Part shown: positions 8,588 to 16,602 of the stretch, in pieces
Layout: each line of letters opens with the position of its first letter
How positions within the stretch are numbered: the stretch's first letter is position 1
NCBI GenBank assembly: GCA_963674665.2
Contig: CAXXPL010000009.1
Coordinates: 868,001 to 932,000 of the forward strand
Length of the DNA stretch: 64,000 nt
Origin: G963674665 sp963674665
Lineage (GTDB): Bacteria; Desulfobacterota; Desulfovibrionia; Desulfovibrionales; Desulfovibrionaceae
Direction of reading: 5' to 3'
Made by a program: the position numbers and the translations under genes
The notes under the pieces: generated by a model
The model's database searches: none
Seen by the model: the letters and a program-made list of their open reading frames with translations, nothing else
Told to the model about the DNA's origin: nothing

Positions 8588-9258
8588 ACTGTGGAGGGAG
8601 CCATCAGTGAACAGGACTTCCCCTGGAGCCGACTCCGGCATATTTCGCATAGGGTATAGAGAAGGGGAAGAGCGGAGGGAGGACCCCGCTCAAGCCTCTT
8701 TTTGAAATCCCGCCCTAGCTTTGGCGCAGTTCCTCGGTCATGATCTTGAGCTGCGAGGCCAGGTTCGCAAGCTGCATGATGGCGTCCTGAGCCTGGTTCA
8801 TGTCTTCCGAGGTGTCGTTGGAGATGCGCGTCACATCCTCGATGGCCTGGGTGATCTCCTCGCTTGCGGCGGACTGCTGCTCAGCGGCCGTGGCAATGGC
8901 ACGCACCTGGTCAGTGGTGATGGCCACGATTTCCACGATCTGGCCCAAGGACTCTCCCGCCCTGCTCGCCAGCTCCGTCGACTGCTCAACGGCCAACTCG
9001 GCCTCCCCCATCTCCTCGATGTTGCGTCGAGTGCCGCTTTGGATTGCGGTGATGGCGTCGCCGACCTCCTTGGTGGCGGCCATAGTCTTTTCCGCCAGCT
9101 TCCGCACTTCGTCCGCAACCACTGCGAAACCTCTCCCGGCGTCGCCTGCCCGGGCGGCCTCGATGGCGGCGTTCAGTGCCAGCAGGTTGGTCTGATCCGC
9201 GATATCGTTGATCACGCTCATGATACTGCCGATGTTTTCGGCCTCGTTGCCCAACTGC
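8092..9258. repeat. Tandem duplication, copy 2 (1,167 bp)
   Basis: The second unit of the direct tandem repeat described at 6925-8091. Its chemoreceptor part is continuous with the intact gene upstream (to 10865), while its kinase part is the orphan. Because the two genes are convergent, the duplication leaves one full copy of each. Confidence 0.95.
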
Positions 9259-10865
9259 CCCAGGCTCTCCCGCATGCTGGTGGTCTTGCGAAGCACCTCG
9301 TTCACCGCGTTGATGACATTGTTCACTATTTCCTGCCCCTTTTCGGCGGTACTGCGGGCGGATTCGGCGCTATTGGCCGCGTCGGAGGCGTTGCGGGCCA
9401 CTTCCAGCACGGTGCTGTTCATTTCCTCCATGGATGTGGCGGTCTCCTGCATGCGTTTGTTCTGGATATCCGCCCCCCGGGTGACCTGTTCCACCTGGGC
9501 AGAGAACTGTTCGCTGGTGGAGGAGAGTGCGTTGACCACCTCCTCGAGCCTGTCCGCCGCCTCGTTCAGGCCTTCGCTCCGCGCCTTGATGGCCTGTTCT
9601 TTGGCCTGCTCGGCCTCTTCCACGGCCTTGTTGGCTTCCAGGGTTTTGTTCTCGGCGAGCCGGGAGTGATGGTTGGCCTCGTCGATCTTGTGCCGCAATT
9701 CTTCCACCATTCCGTTCATGGACATGGCGAGCTGCCCCACCTCGTCCGTCTGGTTGAGGTCAGAGGAGGAGTTGAGGTCGCCCTGGGCCACCGAGCTGGC
9801 GAACCTTGTCAGGGACGTCAGCGGATTGGCAAGGGAGCGGGCAAGCAGCCAGGCCGCGACAAGGACGAGTACGGCAAATCCGATTGCCACGAGCAGGGCC
9901 ATTTGCATGAGCTTATCGATCGAGGCGAGTATCTCCTTGGAATCAACCTTGGATATGATGGACCACTCCAACTGGGGAATATCCACGAATGCATAGCTCA
10001 CCAGGACATCATTTCCATGGGAATCGAGATACTTGCCCTTGCCTTTTTCCTTAGTCGCAGCTTCGTGGATATAGGGGGTCTTGATCTTTGCGCCGATCTT
10101 GACCTTGTTCCCATTGGCGTCGGGGTGCACCAGGTCGCTGCGCAACAGCAGATCGTTTCTACCGAGAAGGTAGGACTCGCCGGTTTTACCCATGCCGATG
10201 ACGTTCTGAAGGATGTGGTCGATCGTGTCCACCGGGAGTTGCGCGCCCACAAAGCCCACCACCTGGTTCCTGTCGTTGCGCACCTTTCCCAGGGCAAAAG
10301 CCACGTATTTTCCATTTGATGGCGCGTAGGGCTCGAAATCCACGAACACGATGTCCGGACTATCGGGTTTGGAGATGGCGGCAAAGACCTTGCCGAGCCC
10401 GGAGTCTTTGAGCTCGCTCTCCGGGATGATCATTCCCAGGTCTGACTCCTTGGCGGCGGTGTAGACGATGTCTCCGTCAGTGTGGATGAGAAACAGGTCG
10501 TCCCAGCCCATGTCCTGGAGGATGTCCGCCATGCGGTTTCCGTATTTTTTGTCCACCATCTGCCACTCCGGGCTGTCGACGTTGCCTCCGCTTCCCTCGA
10601 ACGCCATGTTGAATTCAATAAGCGCCTTGTGCACGTATGGATCGTCCTTGAACAGGTGCATTTTTCCGGTAAACTGGCTGAAAAAGCTTTCGACTTCGCT
10701 CTTTTTCAGGCTGTCGATGGCTTCGAGCCTGGAAAAGGCCTCCTTCTCCAGGGCGGAACTTGCGAAGTTGATGGCGATAAAGGTAACTGCCACTAACGGC
10801 GTAAGTCCCACGAACAGGAAAGAGATTATCAATTTTGGCTTGATGCGGATGTCCTTGAAACGCAT
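8715..10865 (-). CDS. Methyl-accepting chemotaxis protein (Cache sensor)
   Basis: A 716-residue transmembrane chemoreceptor. TM1 is about residues 13-35. A periplasmic Cache-type ligand domain (DLFLIHTDGDIVY, GKTGESYLLGRND) follows to about 320, then TM2 at 325-347, a HAMP domain, and a long cytoplasmic coiled coil whose hairpin tip reads NDIADQTNLLALNAAIEAARAG (about 550-570). It should report ligand occupancy to CheA through CheW. The ATG is preceded by GGGGAGGGA. Residues from about 537 onward are encoded by copy 2 of the tandem duplication. No C-terminal CheR-tethering pentapeptide is seen (the end is EELRQS). Confidence 0.93.
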   Translation of the reverse strand: MRFKDIRIKPKLIISFLFVGLTPLVAVTFIAINFASSALEKEAFSRLEAIDSLKKSEVESFFSQFTGKMHLFKDDPYVHKALIEFNMAFEGSGGNVDSPEWQMVDKKYGNRMADILQDMGWDDLFLIHTDGDIVYTAAKESDLGMIIPESELKDSGLGKVFAAISKPDSPDIVFVDFEPYAPSNGKYVAFALGKVRNDRNQVVGFVGAQLPVDTIDHILQNVIGMGKTGESYLLGRNDLLLRSDLVHPDANGNKVKIGAKIKTPYIHEAATKEKGKGKYLDSHGNDVLVSYAFVDIPQLEWSIISKVDSKEILASIDKLMQMALLVAIGFAVLVLVAAWLLARSLANPLTSLTRFASSVAQGDLNSSSDLNQTDEVGQLAMSMNGMVEELRHKIDEANHHSRLAENKTLEANKAVEEAEQAKEQAIKARSEGLNEAADRLEEVVNALSSTSEQFSAQVEQVTRGADIQNKRMQETATSMEEMNSTVLEVARNASDAANSAESARSTAEKGQEIVNNVINAVNEVLRKTTSMRESLGQLGNEAENIGSIMSVINDIADQTNLLALNAAIEAARAGDAGRGFAVVADEVRKLAEKTMAATKEVGDAITAIQSGTRRNIEEMGEAELAVEQSTELASRAGESLGQIVEIVAITTDQVRAIATAAEQQSAASEEITQAIEDVTRISNDTSEDMNQAQDAIMQLANLASQLKIMTEELRQS

Positions 10866-11158
10866 TGGTCCCTCCCCGGGGAGTCAGTGTGGTGCCTATT
10901 GAATACTTGAAAAAGATTACTGAAAATTTGGTTTTGACAGTCTACTTCACCATAGCCGAGTTTTGACATAAACACAATTCATGCCCTGAAAAAACGGATA
11001 CTCCGCCGAAATGGCATGATCGTGCCACCCCAGCGGATTCCTGTAAGGAGTCGCTTTGTTGGATTAATGGTGTCCGGTATACCAATCGCAGGTGTTGTGT
11101 CCACTAAATTCACCTACTATGCATTCAGCGGAGGTTCGTTTTGCCGAAAAAGGGGTTT
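10866..11158. other. Intergenic region, no gene seen
   Basis: This holds the upstream region of the chemoreceptor and the 3' side of the LysR gene. The part near 10900-10990 is AT-rich and probably promoter-bearing; I see no convincing hairpin or reading frame. Confidence 0.3.
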
Positions 11159-12100
11159 TCACACAAGGGAGGGGCAGGAAGCGGGAAGTCGAGAAGTGGG
11201 TTCCGAGCTCGCGAATCCATCGCGTACATGCGCCACGAGATGGGCCACCGCCTCGGGGAAGGGAGGTGGTATGGTGTGCAGTGTCACCCCCACGGAGGGC
11301 AGGGCGGGCAGGCCGGATTCCGGACCAAGAATCCTGAAATCAGCGAGCTTGGCCACACTGCTTAAGGCAACGGGTGCGATGGCGAATCCGGAGCGCACAG
11401 CGGCGAGAATGGCTGCCAGGCTCGGACTGCTGTATGCGATGCGGTGAGGAATGCCTGCCTGCTCCAGCGTACGCAAGGCCCAGTGACGGTAGAGGCACCC
11501 CTCGTGGAAAACAGCCAAAGGGAGAGGGGCGCCGCTATCCAGGTCAATGGCCATTTGCCGCGAGGCCGCCCAGACCAGGGGATTGCGCAATAGAACTTCC
11601 GCGTTTTCCGGAGCATTGTCACAGGTGCAAATGCATACGTCCAGCTCCCTGGTGGTCAGCAGACGCAGAAGAGCACGTGTCGCGTCGCAGCGCACCACCA
11701 CCCGCACCATGGGGTGGGTGCGGGCGAACCGGGCCAGCACACCCGGGAGCAGGCTGGTGGCGAATTCGTCCGGCACCCCCAGCCGGACCTCGCCTTCCAC
11801 CACGGGTATGGCTAAAGCGGCAAGGGCCTCGTCGTGAAGCTGCAGCATCCTGCGGGCATAGCCCAACAGCGTCGCACCCTCCGAAGTCAGACACACCCGC
11901 CGCGCGTTGCGCTCGAAGAGCCGACATCCCAACTCCTCCTCCAGCCGCTTCATCTGCATACTCACGGCGGACTGGCTGCGATGCACCTCCTCCCCGGCCC
12001 GTGTGAAGCTGGCCAGTTCCGAGGCCGCCACAAAGGTGCGAAGGGCATCCAGGGGTAAATGCACCAAGTTAGAAGCATCAAGCATGCGCATGCATAGCAT
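11159..12100 (-). CDS. LysR-family transcriptional regulator
   Basis: A protein of up to 313 residues with an N-terminal winged helix (LDALRTFVAASELASFTRAG ending in SQSAVSMQMKRLEEELG) and a periplasmic-binding-protein-like effector domain. Three closely spaced ATGs (12100, 12091, 12085) are possible starts and none has a clear ribosome-binding site, so the exact N-terminus is uncertain. It is divergently transcribed from a small AhpD-like gene 77 bases away, the usual arrangement of a LysR regulator and its target. A palindrome of the LysR T-N11-A type lies between them. The effector is unknown. Confidence 0.9.
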   Translation of the reverse strand: MLCMRMLDASNLVHLPLDALRTFVAASELASFTRAGEEVHRSQSAVSMQMKRLEEELGCRLFERNARRVCLTSEGATLLGYARRMLQLHDEALAALAIPVVEGEVRLGVPDEFATSLLPGVLARFARTHPMVRVVVRCDATRALLRLLTTRELDVCICTCDNAPENAEVLLRNPLVWAASRQMAIDLDSGAPLPLAVFHEGCLYRHWALRTLEQAGIPHRIAYSSPSLAAILAAVRSGFAIAPVALSSVAKLADFRILGPESGLPALPSVGVTLHTIPPPFPEAVAHLVAHVRDGFASSEPTSRLPASCPSLV

Positions 12101-12107
12101 GAATTCA

Positions 12108-12122
12108 ATTCGTTTGTCGAAT
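12108..12122. promoter_or_regulatory. Putative LysR operator
   Basis: ATTCG-TTTGT-CGAAT is a perfect interrupted palindrome with T-N11-A geometry, in the 77-base divergent gap between the LysR gene and its neighbour. Binding by that regulator is inferred from position. Confidence 0.45.
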
Positions 12123-12177
12123 CCATTGGCCTGATGCAGGATGCTCCCATCAACTCACCACAGCCAAGGAGAACAAC

Positions 12178-12525
12178 ATGGAATCACAAATCAAGGTGAA
12201 GGAAGGGATCAACGCGGCATGGAACAGGTACAGGGAGCTGTTTCCGGATCTGGCCGAGGCGTATGACGCGCTCCCCGCCGCGGTATACACCGGGGGGCGT
12301 CTGGACGGGAAAACCAAGAGGATCATGGCCGTGGCCATCGCCGTTGCCTGCGGGTGCCGCGCCTGCATGCTGTTTCAGACCGAAAGAGCCCTGGAGTTTG
12401 GGGCGGACGCGGAGGAGATTCTGGAGGCCTGTGGCGTGGCTGTCTCCCTTGGAGGAACCATGGCTGCGGGCGAGGTCACCCGGGTTGTGCGCTATCTTGA
12501 GGAAACCGGCCACATCGGGGGGTAG
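12178..12525 (+). CDS. Carboxymuconolactone decarboxylase/AhpD-like protein
   Basis: A 115-residue all-helical CMD-family protein. The redox motif is present as C60-R-A-C63 with an extra C58. The histidine normally four residues after the second cysteine is Gln67 here, so the AhpD proton relay is altered. The family includes alkylhydroperoxidases and decarboxylases; without the histidine I would not assign peroxidase activity. The start ATG has an AAGGAG site. It is divergent from a LysR gene and upstream of a zinc-ribbon/phosphatase pair. Confidence 0.85.
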   Translation: MESQIKVKEGINAAWNRYRELFPDLAEAYDALPAAVYTGGRLDGKTKRIMAVAIAVACGCRACMLFQTERALEFGADAEEILEACGVAVSLGGTMAAGEVTRVVRYLEETGHIGG

Positions 12526-12675
12526 TTATCAGAAGCTTGTGTATCCAGGCCAGGAGACAGACTTCATTCGACTCCGGAATTGGGCTGTGCTAATAGCAGC
12601 CCTGCGGCGGAAGGCGCACAATGCCCGCGCCAGTGGAAAGAGCCTGCGGAGAACCTGACGAAGAGGAGCGATGCA

Positions 12676-12855
12676 ATGACTGTGGACCGCAAACATCAGA
12701 TGGGACCCGGCGGCACCTGCCTCTGCCCCAAGTGCGGCTACAGGGCCGTACACGTGCAGGGGCAGCGGTGTATTGAACAGAGATGCCCCCAGTGCGGAGC
12801 GAAAATGCTGCGCGAGGGGTCCGAGCATCATGCAAAAATAGAGAGCAAGAAATGA
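12676..12855 (+). CDS. Small zinc-ribbon (rubredoxin-like) protein
   Basis: A 59-residue protein with two CxxC knuckles: C-P-K-C-G near residue 17 and C-P-Q-C-G near residue 36, plus additional cysteines just before each. The layout GTCLCPKCGYRAVH and RCPQCGAKMLREGS is a small conserved protein type of anaerobes, often labelled ferredoxin or zinc ribbon. It probably binds one Zn or Fe ion; no function is established. GAGGAG precedes the ATG. Its stop overlaps the start of the next gene by four bases, so it is coupled to the HAD phosphatase. Confidence 0.75.
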   Translation: MTVDRKHQMGPGGTCLCPKCGYRAVHVQGQRCIEQRCPQCGAKMLREGSEHHAKIESKK

Positions 12856-13520
12856 GTCTTACCCTTAAACAAGCCCGTGCCGTGATCTTTGACCTTGACG
12901 GTACGCTCCTGGATACTCTCGAGGACCTGGCCAGCGCCACCAACGACGCGCTGGAAAAGAACGGATTCCCCAGGCATCCGGTGGACCCGTACCGCTATTT
13001 CGTGGGCAGTGGCCTGGAGACCCTGATTTTCCGGGCTCTTCCCGAGGATAGCCGGGACAATGCAACGGTCAAGCGTTGCCTGGACGACTTCGTGAAGTTC
13101 TATGACGCCTGCTGGGACAGCAAAACGCGCCCCTATGACGGGGTGGAGGATATGCTCACCGAGCTCAAGGACCTGGGCGTTCCCATGGCGGTCTGCACCA
13201 ACAAGCCGCAGAAATTCGCGGAGTATTGCGTGGAGCGTCTGCTGCCCAAGGGGATGTTCAACTCCGTGATCGGGGCGGTGGACGGCAGGAACAAGAAACC
13301 CGCGCCCGATCAGGCCTACGCGGCCGCAGAGAGCCTTGGAGTGCCCTCGGAGCTGTGCGCGTTCATGGGCGACACCAGCGTGGACATCGACACGGCGGTC
13401 AATGCCGGGATGCTGGCCGTGGGAGTACTGTGGGGATTCCGGGAACGTCGGGAACTGGAGGAGCACGGCGCGACCATCTTCCTGTCCCACCCCCTGGAAC
13501 TGCCCCGCAGTATGCGCTAG
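12852..13520 (+). CDS. HAD-superfamily phosphatase, phosphoglycolate phosphatase-like
   Basis: A 222-residue HAD hydrolase with all four motifs: nucleophile DLDGTLLDT (motif I, about 12-20), the VCTNKP threonine/asparagine segment (motif II), the lysine in KKPAPD (motif III), and GDTSVDIDTA (motif IV). The alpha-helical cap between motifs I and II fits the Gph/PGP subfamily, which removes phosphate from 2-phosphoglycolate; substrate is not certain in this broad family. The ATG overlaps the zinc-ribbon stop (ATGA). It is followed by a strong bidirectional terminator. Confidence 0.88.
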   Translation: MSLTLKQARAVIFDLDGTLLDTLEDLASATNDALEKNGFPRHPVDPYRYFVGSGLETLIFRALPEDSRDNATVKRCLDDFVKFYDACWDSKTRPYDGVEDMLTELKDLGVPMAVCTNKPQKFAEYCVERLLPKGMFNSVIGAVDGRNKKPAPDQAYAAAESLGVPSELCAFMGDTSVDIDTAVNAGMLAVGVLWGFRERRELEEHGATIFLSHPLELPRSMR

Positions 13521-13646
13521 TCCGTTGGATGGATGATGATTCCGTGGGAGATGGACTTTTGAAGAGCATCTTCCCCTGAGATCCACCTTAAAATCAACAG
13601 ACTTGGTGAGTACTCGGCGCGCCGGCATCATCTGATTGTATGAAAC

Positions 13647-13680
13647 AAAAAGGCCGCTCCCAGCAGGGGGCGGCCTTTTT
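13647..13680. terminator. Bidirectional Rho-independent terminator
   Basis: AAAAAGGCCGC (13647-13657) pairs with GCGGCCTTTTT (13670-13680), extended by C-G pairs around a short loop. The T run on one strand and A run on the other serve the convergent phosphatase and cytochrome genes. Confidence 0.9.
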
Positions 13681-13699
13681 GTCGGTAATGCGAAAATGC

Positions 13700-14095
13700 T
13701 TACGGATGGCAAGCGGACTTTTTGCAGCCGGTCAGCTTCTTCTTCATGTCCTTGTCCTTGCCGGCCTTTTCCTTGTGGCAGGAAAGGCAGGTGGGGATGG
13801 TCTTGCCGGCGCCGTGGATGGCCTTGTAATAGTTCTCAGGGCCCTTGGCTTTCTTGTCGAAGTTGTCGTGGCAGCCTTCGCTGGAGCACTTCTTGATGTT
13901 TTCGGGATTGTCCTTGGACTTGTGGTGGCAGAATTCGCAGTCTTCAGCCTTGTGAGTGGAGTGGTTGAACACCACTGGAGTCTTGGTCTTGTCCATCTTC
14001 AGGCCATCGGCGGGAGCGTCGGCTGCGAACAGGTTCGGCAACGCGAAGGCGCAGATGATGGCGGCGGCCACAACACACACGAACAACTTTTTCAT
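13700..14095 (-). CDS. cycA: Tetraheme cytochrome c3, type I
   Basis: A 131-residue periplasmic electron carrier. A Sec signal peptide (MKKLFVCVVAAAIICAFALP, cleavage near LFA-AD) precedes about 107 mature residues. Four heme sites are visible: CEFCH and CLSCH (CxxCH) alternating with CSSEGCH and CKKSACH (CX4CH), the classic pattern of type I cytochrome c3, together with axial histidines in FNHSTH and AIHGA. The basic lysine-rich surface near the C-terminus is typical of its docking face for hydrogenases and formate dehydrogenase. The ATG follows AGAGGAGACGAG. It is transcribed alone, with its own promoter. The formate dehydrogenase in this window is a natural partner. Confidence 0.97.
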   Translation of the reverse strand: MKKLFVCVVAAAIICAFALPNLFAADAPADGLKMDKTKTPVVFNHSTHKAEDCEFCHHKSKDNPENIKKCSSEGCHDNFDKKAKGPENYYKAIHGAGKTIPTCLSCHKEKAGKDKDMKKKLTGCKKSACHP

Positions 14096-14143
14096 GTCTC
14101 GTCTCCTCTGCAAAAAGTAATTAGAATGTGAAAAAATTCGCTT

Positions 14144-14173
14144 ATTTTGAACTGGAAACCCCGCAAATGTCAA
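14144..14173 (-). promoter_or_regulatory. Putative sigma-70 promoter of cytochrome c3
   Basis: On the minus strand a perfect -35 box TTGACA (14173-14168) is followed after 18 bases by CAAAAT (14149-14144), a 4/6 match to the -10 box, about 50 bases before the start codon. Confidence 0.5.
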
Positions 14174-14204
14174 GGGGGCACACCGGCCTCCAGTTCGATC
14201 CCTC

Positions 14205-14218
14205 TTGACCTAAATCAA
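14205..14218. promoter_or_regulatory. FNR/CRP-family-like binding site upstream of cytochrome c3
   Basis: TTGACCTAAATCAA differs by one base from the FNR palindrome (TTGAT-N4-ATCAA). It lies about 32 bases upstream of the proposed -35 box, a class I activator position. Which regulator binds is unknown. Confidence 0.4.
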
Positions 14219-14395
14219 TCATATAGTACCCCAGGTTACAGATGTCCGCAAGGGGGCGGCCAGCTCTTCCGACAAGGTCTCCGCATATCATGTCAGGACG
14301 TTGCCGGGGCTGAGCGCGTTGACACCCGGACTTGCAAGAGCCGTTCGCGCGCCTCGGGGCGTTCCAAATATACCACAGAAATTCACAACAAAATG
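14219..14395. other. Remainder of intergenic region between cytochrome c3 and MEMO gene
   Basis: No further gene or obvious terminator is seen in this 177-base stretch; transcription of the upstream minus-strand gene ends here. Confidence 0.3.
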
Positions 14396-15202
14396 TCAGC
14401 TTACGATGACACCGGCGTAGCCCACCACCTTGGAAAAGTCGCCACTGGCAGTGCCCGATGTGTCATAGTCCGTGATCCGGACCTCCCTGGCACCCAGCTC
14501 CCGGCAGATGAGCAGCCCCAGGGTCATGGGCAGCACCCCGCACATGGTGATGTTGTTGCGCCGTACCACCTGGTACAATCCCAGCGGATCCAGTGCCTGG
14601 ATCTTGTCCAGGGCCATCCTGTCCCGGTACTTGGTCTCGTCATGCGGGAGGTAATGGCTCATGTCCGAGCTCACCACAATGGTCACCGGGGATTCCCACC
14701 CCCGCAGCACAGCAGCCATGGCCTTGCCCACCTCCGCCAGAATTCCTGGATCGTTCTCCGACACCGTGAGAGGCACCACCCCCAGCTTTGGTTGGCGCTC
14801 CACCAGGAAGGGCAGCATTACTTCCAGGGAGTGCTCGTACTGATGGGCCTGGGTGTCTGAGCGCAGACGCGGCTCCGCATCCAGAAAGGCCCGGGCCAGG
14901 TCCTCGATCACCGGAACGCTGTGTCCGGGGATGTTCCAGGCGCCCTGGCTCCACATTGAGAGCCTGGCGCCCCTCCCGGTGTGGTTGGGCCCCATGAGGA
15001 GCACGTTTTCCGCAATTTGCGCCTGGGCCAGGGTCTCGCCGGCAACCCTGCCGGAGTACATGTATCCGGCGTGGGGCGCCATAACGAGCATGTCGGGCCG
15101 GTTTCCGGAGTCCGAAGCCCGCAGGTAGCCGCGCACCTGGCGCGAGAGTGCCTCGGGAGTGGCGGGGTAGAATTGCCCCGCCACAATTGGCTGTCTGATC
15201 AT
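14396..15202 (-). CDS. MEMO1-family protein (AmmeMemoRadiSam system protein B)
   Basis: A 268-residue single-domain MEMO protein. Landmarks are the N-terminal RQPIVAGQFYP, the APHAGYMYSG segment with a metal-ligand-like histidine near 44, GPNHTGRG (about 72-79), EHSLEVMLPFL with H123, and SSDMSHY with D/H near 180. The fold resembles LigB-type extradiol dioxygenases. In bacteria the family is usually paired with an AMMECR1 domain and a radical SAM protein, but neither is adjacent. Function is unresolved. The gene follows an MBL-fold gene on the same strand, separated by a structured 310-base spacer. A second, longer MEMO protein is encoded at 21258-22481. Confidence 0.88.
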   Translation of the reverse strand: MIRQPIVAGQFYPATPEALSRQVRGYLRASDSGNRPDMLVMAPHAGYMYSGRVAGETLAQAQIAENVLLMGPNHTGRGARLSMWSQGAWNIPGHSVPVIEDLARAFLDAEPRLRSDTQAHQYEHSLEVMLPFLVERQPKLGVVPLTVSENDPGILAEVGKAMAAVLRGWESPVTIVVSSDMSHYLPHDETKYRDRMALDKIQALDPLGLYQVVRRNNITMCGVLPMTLGLLICRELGAREVRITDYDTSGTASGDFSKVVGYAGVIVS

Positions 15203-15400
15203 GGCTGCCTCCGAATCAGGTTTGGAATTACGGTGTCAGATTACCGTATGCCGGAGGACAAGGGAAGGTCGGAGGAGTGCCCGGAACTCGGGAAAAGCGC
15301 ATTGGCCTTTCCAGTCTCGAATAGTATGAGAAGGGCGGTGGAGGGGTGTATGTCAAAGCCCCTCCACCGGAGGATTCTTGTTTATCCTGGAACACTTAAA
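15203..15400. other. Spacer upstream of MEMO gene
   Basis: No gene is supported. The stretch contains the leader of the minus-strand MEMO gene; no clear promoter motif was found. Confidence 0.3.
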
Positions 15401-15511
15401 CTTTGAAAAAATTCAAATGCTCTGCAAGGATTTACCTGCAAATCCTTGCCGCGAAATGCTTATAGGCTGGCTTTGCCAGCCGTTGAATAAGCATTTCAAG
15501 CGTTAAACGCT
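15401..15511. repeat. Highly structured intergenic element (three stacked hairpins)
   Basis: Stem 1 pairs GCAAGGATTT (15424-15433) with AAATCCTTGC (15440-15449). Stem 2 pairs GAAATGCTTAT (15453-15463) with ATAAGCATTTC (15487-15497) and encloses GGCTGGC-TTT-GCCAGCC (15465-15481). A near-palindrome AGCGTT-A-AACGCT (15499-15511) touches the stop of the MBL gene. There is no T tract. It resembles a dispersed repeat of the REP type more than a simple terminator; a short related segment (AGAGCATTTTACGCTTGAA) occurs at 35512-35530. Confidence 0.65.
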
Positions 15512-16264
15512 CTAGGGGATGCTGCGCACAGCGGCGAAGCGCGGCTCATGCACGGGGAGGAGGATGTCCGCCATGTCCCGTACCTTGAGCATGGTGTCGT
15601 ACGCCTCGTTGGGGTTTACGCAGAGGGTGCCCGGAGGAATGACCTCCATCTCCATGGCCCGGATTTCCCTGGGCGGCTCGAAGTTCTCCATGATCAGGCA
15701 AAACCCCGTGATGGCGGCCACACCCTGCTCGGTGTCCACCAGCACGGTAAGTCCCCCTTCGGTATGAATGGGGGTGAGCAGCACGCGCACGCCGGGCACG
15801 ATTTCCTTCTCGTTTTCAGTGATCACTTCCAACTGGCCGTTTTCCTCCACGTCCTCGATGTAGTCCTCCAGATAGCGGTAATCCAGGGGGTGCGGATCGT
15901 GGACGTGTTCCAGCTCCTTTTCGTGCACGAAGATTCTCGCGTTGGTGCAGCGGTAGTCGTTCTCGCAGTGGTCCTGGTGCAGGTGGGTGTGCACGACGAT
16001 GTCTATGTCCGCGGGGGTGAGCCCGAACTGTGCGAGACCGTCGTCAAAGGTGAATATCCTGCCGCCGAGGTGTTTTTCCCTGTCCTCGGACTGGATGGGC
16101 CGCATCTCGCCTGTGTCCACCAGGATCCTCTTGTTCCCCCCCTCGAGGTACCACCCGTAGATGGGGATGACGTAAGGGGTCCCGGGATTCTGTTGATAGG
16201 TCATCATGCTCTTGTCAAAGACCTTTGATCCCAGCACGATGGGATGAATGACGTATTTGGTCAT
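15512..16264 (-). CDS. MBL-fold metallohydrolase, AHL-lactonase-like
   Basis: A 250-residue metallo-beta-lactamase fold protein. The metal motif HTHLHQDH (H94, H96, D98, H99) is intact and a further histidine is seen in LLTPIHTEGG. The stretch usually carrying the bridging aspartate reads ITGFCLI, so that ligand appears to be replaced. The overall length and motif spacing fit the N-acyl homoserine lactonase group, but members act on many lactones and esters, so quorum quenching should not be assumed. It ends at the structured element 15401-15511 and is preceded by a small ribbon-helix-helix gene on the same strand. Confidence 0.83.
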   Translation of the reverse strand: MTKYVIHPIVLGSKVFDKSMMTYQQNPGTPYVIPIYGWYLEGGNKRILVDTGEMRPIQSEDREKHLGGRIFTFDDGLAQFGLTPADIDIVVHTHLHQDHCENDYRCTNARIFVHEKELEHVHDPHPLDYRYLEDYIEDVEENGQLEVITENEKEIVPGVRVLLTPIHTEGGLTVLVDTEQGVAAITGFCLIMENFEPPREIRAMEMEVIPPGTLCVNPNEAYDTMLKVRDMADILLPVHEPRFAAVRSIP

Positions 16265-16298
16265 GTATGCCTCGCAGTGGCCCCGGGGTCTCCAGGGG

Positions 16299-16556
16299 TT
16301 ATTCCACGTTCTTGAGCTCGCGTTTCAGGCAGGTTTGCAGCCGCTCGTCGATGCAGGTGATCAAAATCTCGGTCATGCTCTTGCCCGAGCACGCCGCGAG
16401 GATCTTGAGCTTGCGGTGATATTCCTCGGGCAGCCGCAACGTGAGTTGCTTGATCCTGCCGCCCTGTTGCTCGCGCTCCTCCGTGGAGGTGGCGGGCTGT
16501 TCCTCGTCCTGTCGCGCTTTGCCTCGCTGTGCCTTGTTCTTGACCTGGGTCGCCAT
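16299..16556 (-). CDS. Small ribbon-helix-helix protein
   Basis: An 85-residue protein with a charged, flexible N-terminal half (Lys/Arg/Glu/Gln-rich) and a C-terminal ribbon-helix-helix-like segment (RIKQLTLRLPEEYHRKLKIL, then CSGKSMTEILITCIDERL). The GGAGGGAG site upstream of the ATG at 16554-16556 sets the start; an upstream in-frame ATG lacks one. It probably binds DNA as a dimer. It diverges from the SBF-CBS transporter gene, and matched 9-bp inverted repeats flank the divergent region, so it may regulate both. No partner toxin gene is present. Confidence 0.75.
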   Translation of the reverse strand: MATQVKNKAQRGKARQDEEQPATSTEEREQQGGRIKQLTLRLPEEYHRKLKILAACSGKSMTEILITCIDERLQTCLKRELKNVE

Positions 16557-16602
16557 GGTTCTCCCTCCGGGCTTTAAAGATACATGCAGATTGGTAGTCA
16601 AA

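Noticed and set aside
16299..16556. Ribbon-helix-helix gene as an antitoxin
   Set aside because: No toxin-like gene overlaps or follows it; the next gene on that strand is a metallohydrolase.
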